Shown here in pieces: positions 62,448 through 64,000 of a stretch of DNA of 64,000 nucleotides (within the stretch, counting starts at the first letter, position 1; every line of letters starts with the position of its first letter). The position numbers and the translations under genes were made by a program. The DNA is from Rubrivivax sp. Its GTDB lineage: Bacteria; Pseudomonadota; Gammaproteobacteria; Burkholderiales; Burkholderiaceae_C. The DNA is taken from NCBI GenBank assembly GCA_019635315.1, contig JAHBZT010000003.1, forward strand, positions 310,001 through 374,000. Direction: 5' to 3'. The notes under the pieces are model-generated. The model searched no databases. It was not told where the DNA came from and saw nothing but the letters and a program-made list of their open reading frames with translations.

Positions 62448-64000
62448 TCCCCGAGCCCCATCTGGATGTAGCCGGTCGGGCACACGTCGTGGCAGATGTG
62501 GCAGCCGATGCACTTGGTGTAGTCGGTGTCGACGTAGCGGCCGGTCGTCGACTGCGACTTCTTGACCTTGAAGACCGCCGTCTGCGGGCAGTAGACGACG
62601 CAGTTGTCGCACTCGAAGCACAGGCCGCAGCTCATGCAGCGCTTGGCCTCGGCGATCGCCTCCTTCTCGGTCAGCGGCAGCACGCGCTCCTCGAAGTTGT
62701 TCAGCGCCTGCTCGGCCGAGAGCGTGACCACCTTGCGCTTGTGGCGCGCCGTGTACTGGAAGTGGCCGAGGAACAGGTCCTCGTGCGGGATCACGTAGCG
62801 GTCGGAGCGGTTGTCGAAGTTGTGGACCGCGACATTCAGGCTGTCGGTGCCGCGGATCGGTTCGTGCACCTCGCTGACCGCCAGGCCCTTCTCGACCAGC
62901 TTGCGCTGGATGTCCCAGGTGTGCACGTCGATCTTGGGCCGCTTGTCCAGCGGCTCGCCGGCCAGGAAGCGGGCGATGCCGTCGGCGGCGATCGCGCCAT
63001 GGCCGATCGCCGTGGTCAGCAGGTGCGGGCGCACGACGTCGCCGCCGACGAACAGGCCCGGCTGGTCCTTGACCTGGTAGTTCTTGTCGGCGGTGATGCC
63101 GCCCTTGCCGTTGTTCAGCATCTCCAGGCCGCTGAAGTCCACGGCCTGGCCGATCGCCGAGACGATGAGGTCGGCCGGGATGTCCTCCTCGGTGCCCTCG
63201 ATCTGCTTGATCTCCAGCCGGCCGCCCTTGACCGTCGCCTCGCAGCGCACGACCCGCAGCGCGACGGCGCGCCCGCCCGCGTCGCGCACCACCGCCACCG
63301 GCGCCAGGCCGCCGCGGATCGCGATGCCCTCGGCCAGCGCATGCTCGACCTCGTGGCGGCTGGCCTGCATCTTGTCGACGGCGAAGATCGAGGTCAGCGT
63401 GACCTCGGCACCCTGGCGCGCCGAGACCGAGGCGACGTCGTGCGCGACATGGCCGGCGATCGCCATTTCCGGGCGCTCGCTCTCGCGCACGGTCTCGATG
63501 TGGCCCAGGCGTCGCGCGACGGTGGCGACGTCGATCGAGGTGTCGCCGCCGCCGACGACGACGACACGCTGGCCGACATGGCGCAGGCGGCCGTCGTTGA
63601 AGGCCTTCAGGAAGGCGGTCGCGGTGACGCAGTTCGGCGCATCGGCGCCTTCCACTGGCAGCGGGCGGCCGCTCTGCGCGCCCAGGCCCAGGAAGACGGC
63701 GTCGAACTCGGCCTTGATCTGGTCGAGCGTGATGTCGGTGCCGATGCGCGTATTCATGCGCGCCTGCACGCCCAGGTCCAGGATGCGCTGGATCTCGGCG
63801 TCGAGCACGGTGCGCGGCGTGCGGAAGCCGGGGATGCCGTAGCGCATCATGCCGCCCAGTTCGGCGCGCTCGTCGAAGATGGTCACCGCATGGCCCTGGC
63901 GCGCCAGCTGGTAGGCCGCCGACAGGCCGGCCGGGCCGCCGCCGATCACCGCGACCGTCTTGCCGCTCGGCTTCTCGGGCTTCGGGAACTGCAGGCCGTT
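62444..64000 (-). CDS. dsrL: DsrL, NAD(P)H:acceptor oxidoreductase (3' part; runs off window edge)
   Basis: At least 518 residues of an iron-sulfur flavoprotein related to the glutamate synthase small subunit; the N-terminus lies beyond 64000. Visible: FAD loop VIGGGPAGLSAAYQLARQG, second nucleotide loop VVVVGGGDTSIDVATVA, IVSAIGQAVDFSG, GLFVGGDVVR. The C-terminal ferredoxin part has CMSCGLCFECDNCVVYC and CIGCHICHDVCPTGY. DsrL links DsrAB to the pyridine nucleotide pool. First gene of the visible dsr operon. Confidence 0.94.
   Translation of the reverse strand, partial: NGLQFPKPEKPSGKTVAVIGGGPAGLSAAYQLARQGHAVTIFDERAELGGMMRYGIPGFRTPRTVLDAEIQRILDLGVQARMNTRIGTDITLDQIKAEFDAVFLGLGAQSGRPLPVEGADAPNCVTATAFLKAFNDGRLRHVGQRVVVVGGGDTSIDVATVARRLGHIETVRESERPEMAIAGHVAHDVASVSARQGAEVTLTSIFAVDKMQASRHEVEHALAEGIAIRGGLAPVAVVRDAGGRAVALRVVRCEATVKGGRLEIKQIEGTEEDIPADLIVSAIGQAVDFSGLEMLNNGKGGITADKNYQVKDQPGLFVGGDVVRPHLLTTAIGHGAIAADGIARFLAGEPLDKRPKIDVHTWDIQRKLVEKGLAVSEVHEPIRGTDSLNVAVHNFDNRSDRYVIPHEDLFLGHFQYTARHKRKVVTLSAEQALNNFEERVLPLTEKEAIAEAKRCMSCGLCFECDNCVVYCPQTAVFKVKKSQSTTGRYVDTDYTKCIGCHICHDVCPTGYIQMGLGE

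Noticed and set aside
1-64000. CRISPR arrays, prophage, insertion sequences, rRNA and tRNA genes
   Set aside because: No regularly spaced repeats, transposase or phage genes, or clover-leaf/rRNA sequence blocks were seen on reading both strands; a short tRNA could still be missed by eye.

Overview
The window is a very GC-rich bacterial chromosome segment with tightly packed operons and many 4-bp ATGA/GTGA gene overlaps. Gene content and style (thiD next to rubredoxin and pilG-pilH-pilI-pilJ-pilL; mpl; a TonB-domain gene beside aroE and mtgA) suggest a betaproteobacterium of the Burkholderiales type. Its right-hand third carries an almost complete set of cytoplasmic reverse-dissimilatory sulfur-oxidation genes, so the organism is probably a lithotrophic or phototrophic sulfur oxidizer. 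The taxonomic call is inference from gene content; no rRNA or tRNA gene was seen.

Layout. 1-5932: a minus-strand operon rnb - tonB-like - aroE - mtgA - unknown - mini-ORF - tlpA. 5933-6611: a gene-free stretch made of a large imperfect inverted repeat. 6612-16746: housekeeping genes (SDR reductase, YqiA-like esterase, a large lipoprotein zinc metalloprotease, mpl, two small membrane/exported proteins, a zinc-ribbon protein, hemL, thiD). 16908-29252: rubredoxin, then a full Pil-Chp type IV pilus chemosensory operon ending in a 2367-residue hybrid kinase and a diguanylate cyclase. 29354-35928: a TetR-controlled tripartite RND efflux operon, followed by an alpha/beta hydrolase and a FadL-type porin.

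38424-64000 is the sulfur island. A minus-strand operon encodes SoeABC (cytoplasmic sulfite:quinone oxidoreductase), a SulP anion transporter and a carboxymuconolactone-decarboxylase/Rieske fusion. A second minus-strand operon encodes Sat, a phosphodiesterase, AprM, AprB, AprA, an unknown 116-aa protein, a SlyD-like isomerase, an unlisted 54-aa protein and a rhodanese, with a LysR regulator divergent from sat. A third minus-strand operon, entering from the right edge, is dsrL(partial)-dsrJ-dsrO-dsrP-dsrN-dsrC-like-dsrR-cobA. A GAF histidine kinase and a NarL-type regulator sit convergent to its end.

Together these would take sulfur from stored sulfane sulfur to sulfite (Dsr, with sirohaem made through CobA and amidated by DsrN), then to sulfate by two parallel routes: direct oxidation by SoeABC, and AMP-dependent oxidation through AprBA/AprM plus Sat, which conserves ATP. 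SulP may move the sulfur oxyanions. The points most worth following are the cysteine-free DsrC-like protein inside the dsr operon, the uncharacterised passengers of the apr operon, the SulP-Rieske fusion attached to soeABC, a dispersed repeat that appears to form the N-terminus of DsrJ, and recurrent bridging mini-ORFs and leaderless-looking promoters.
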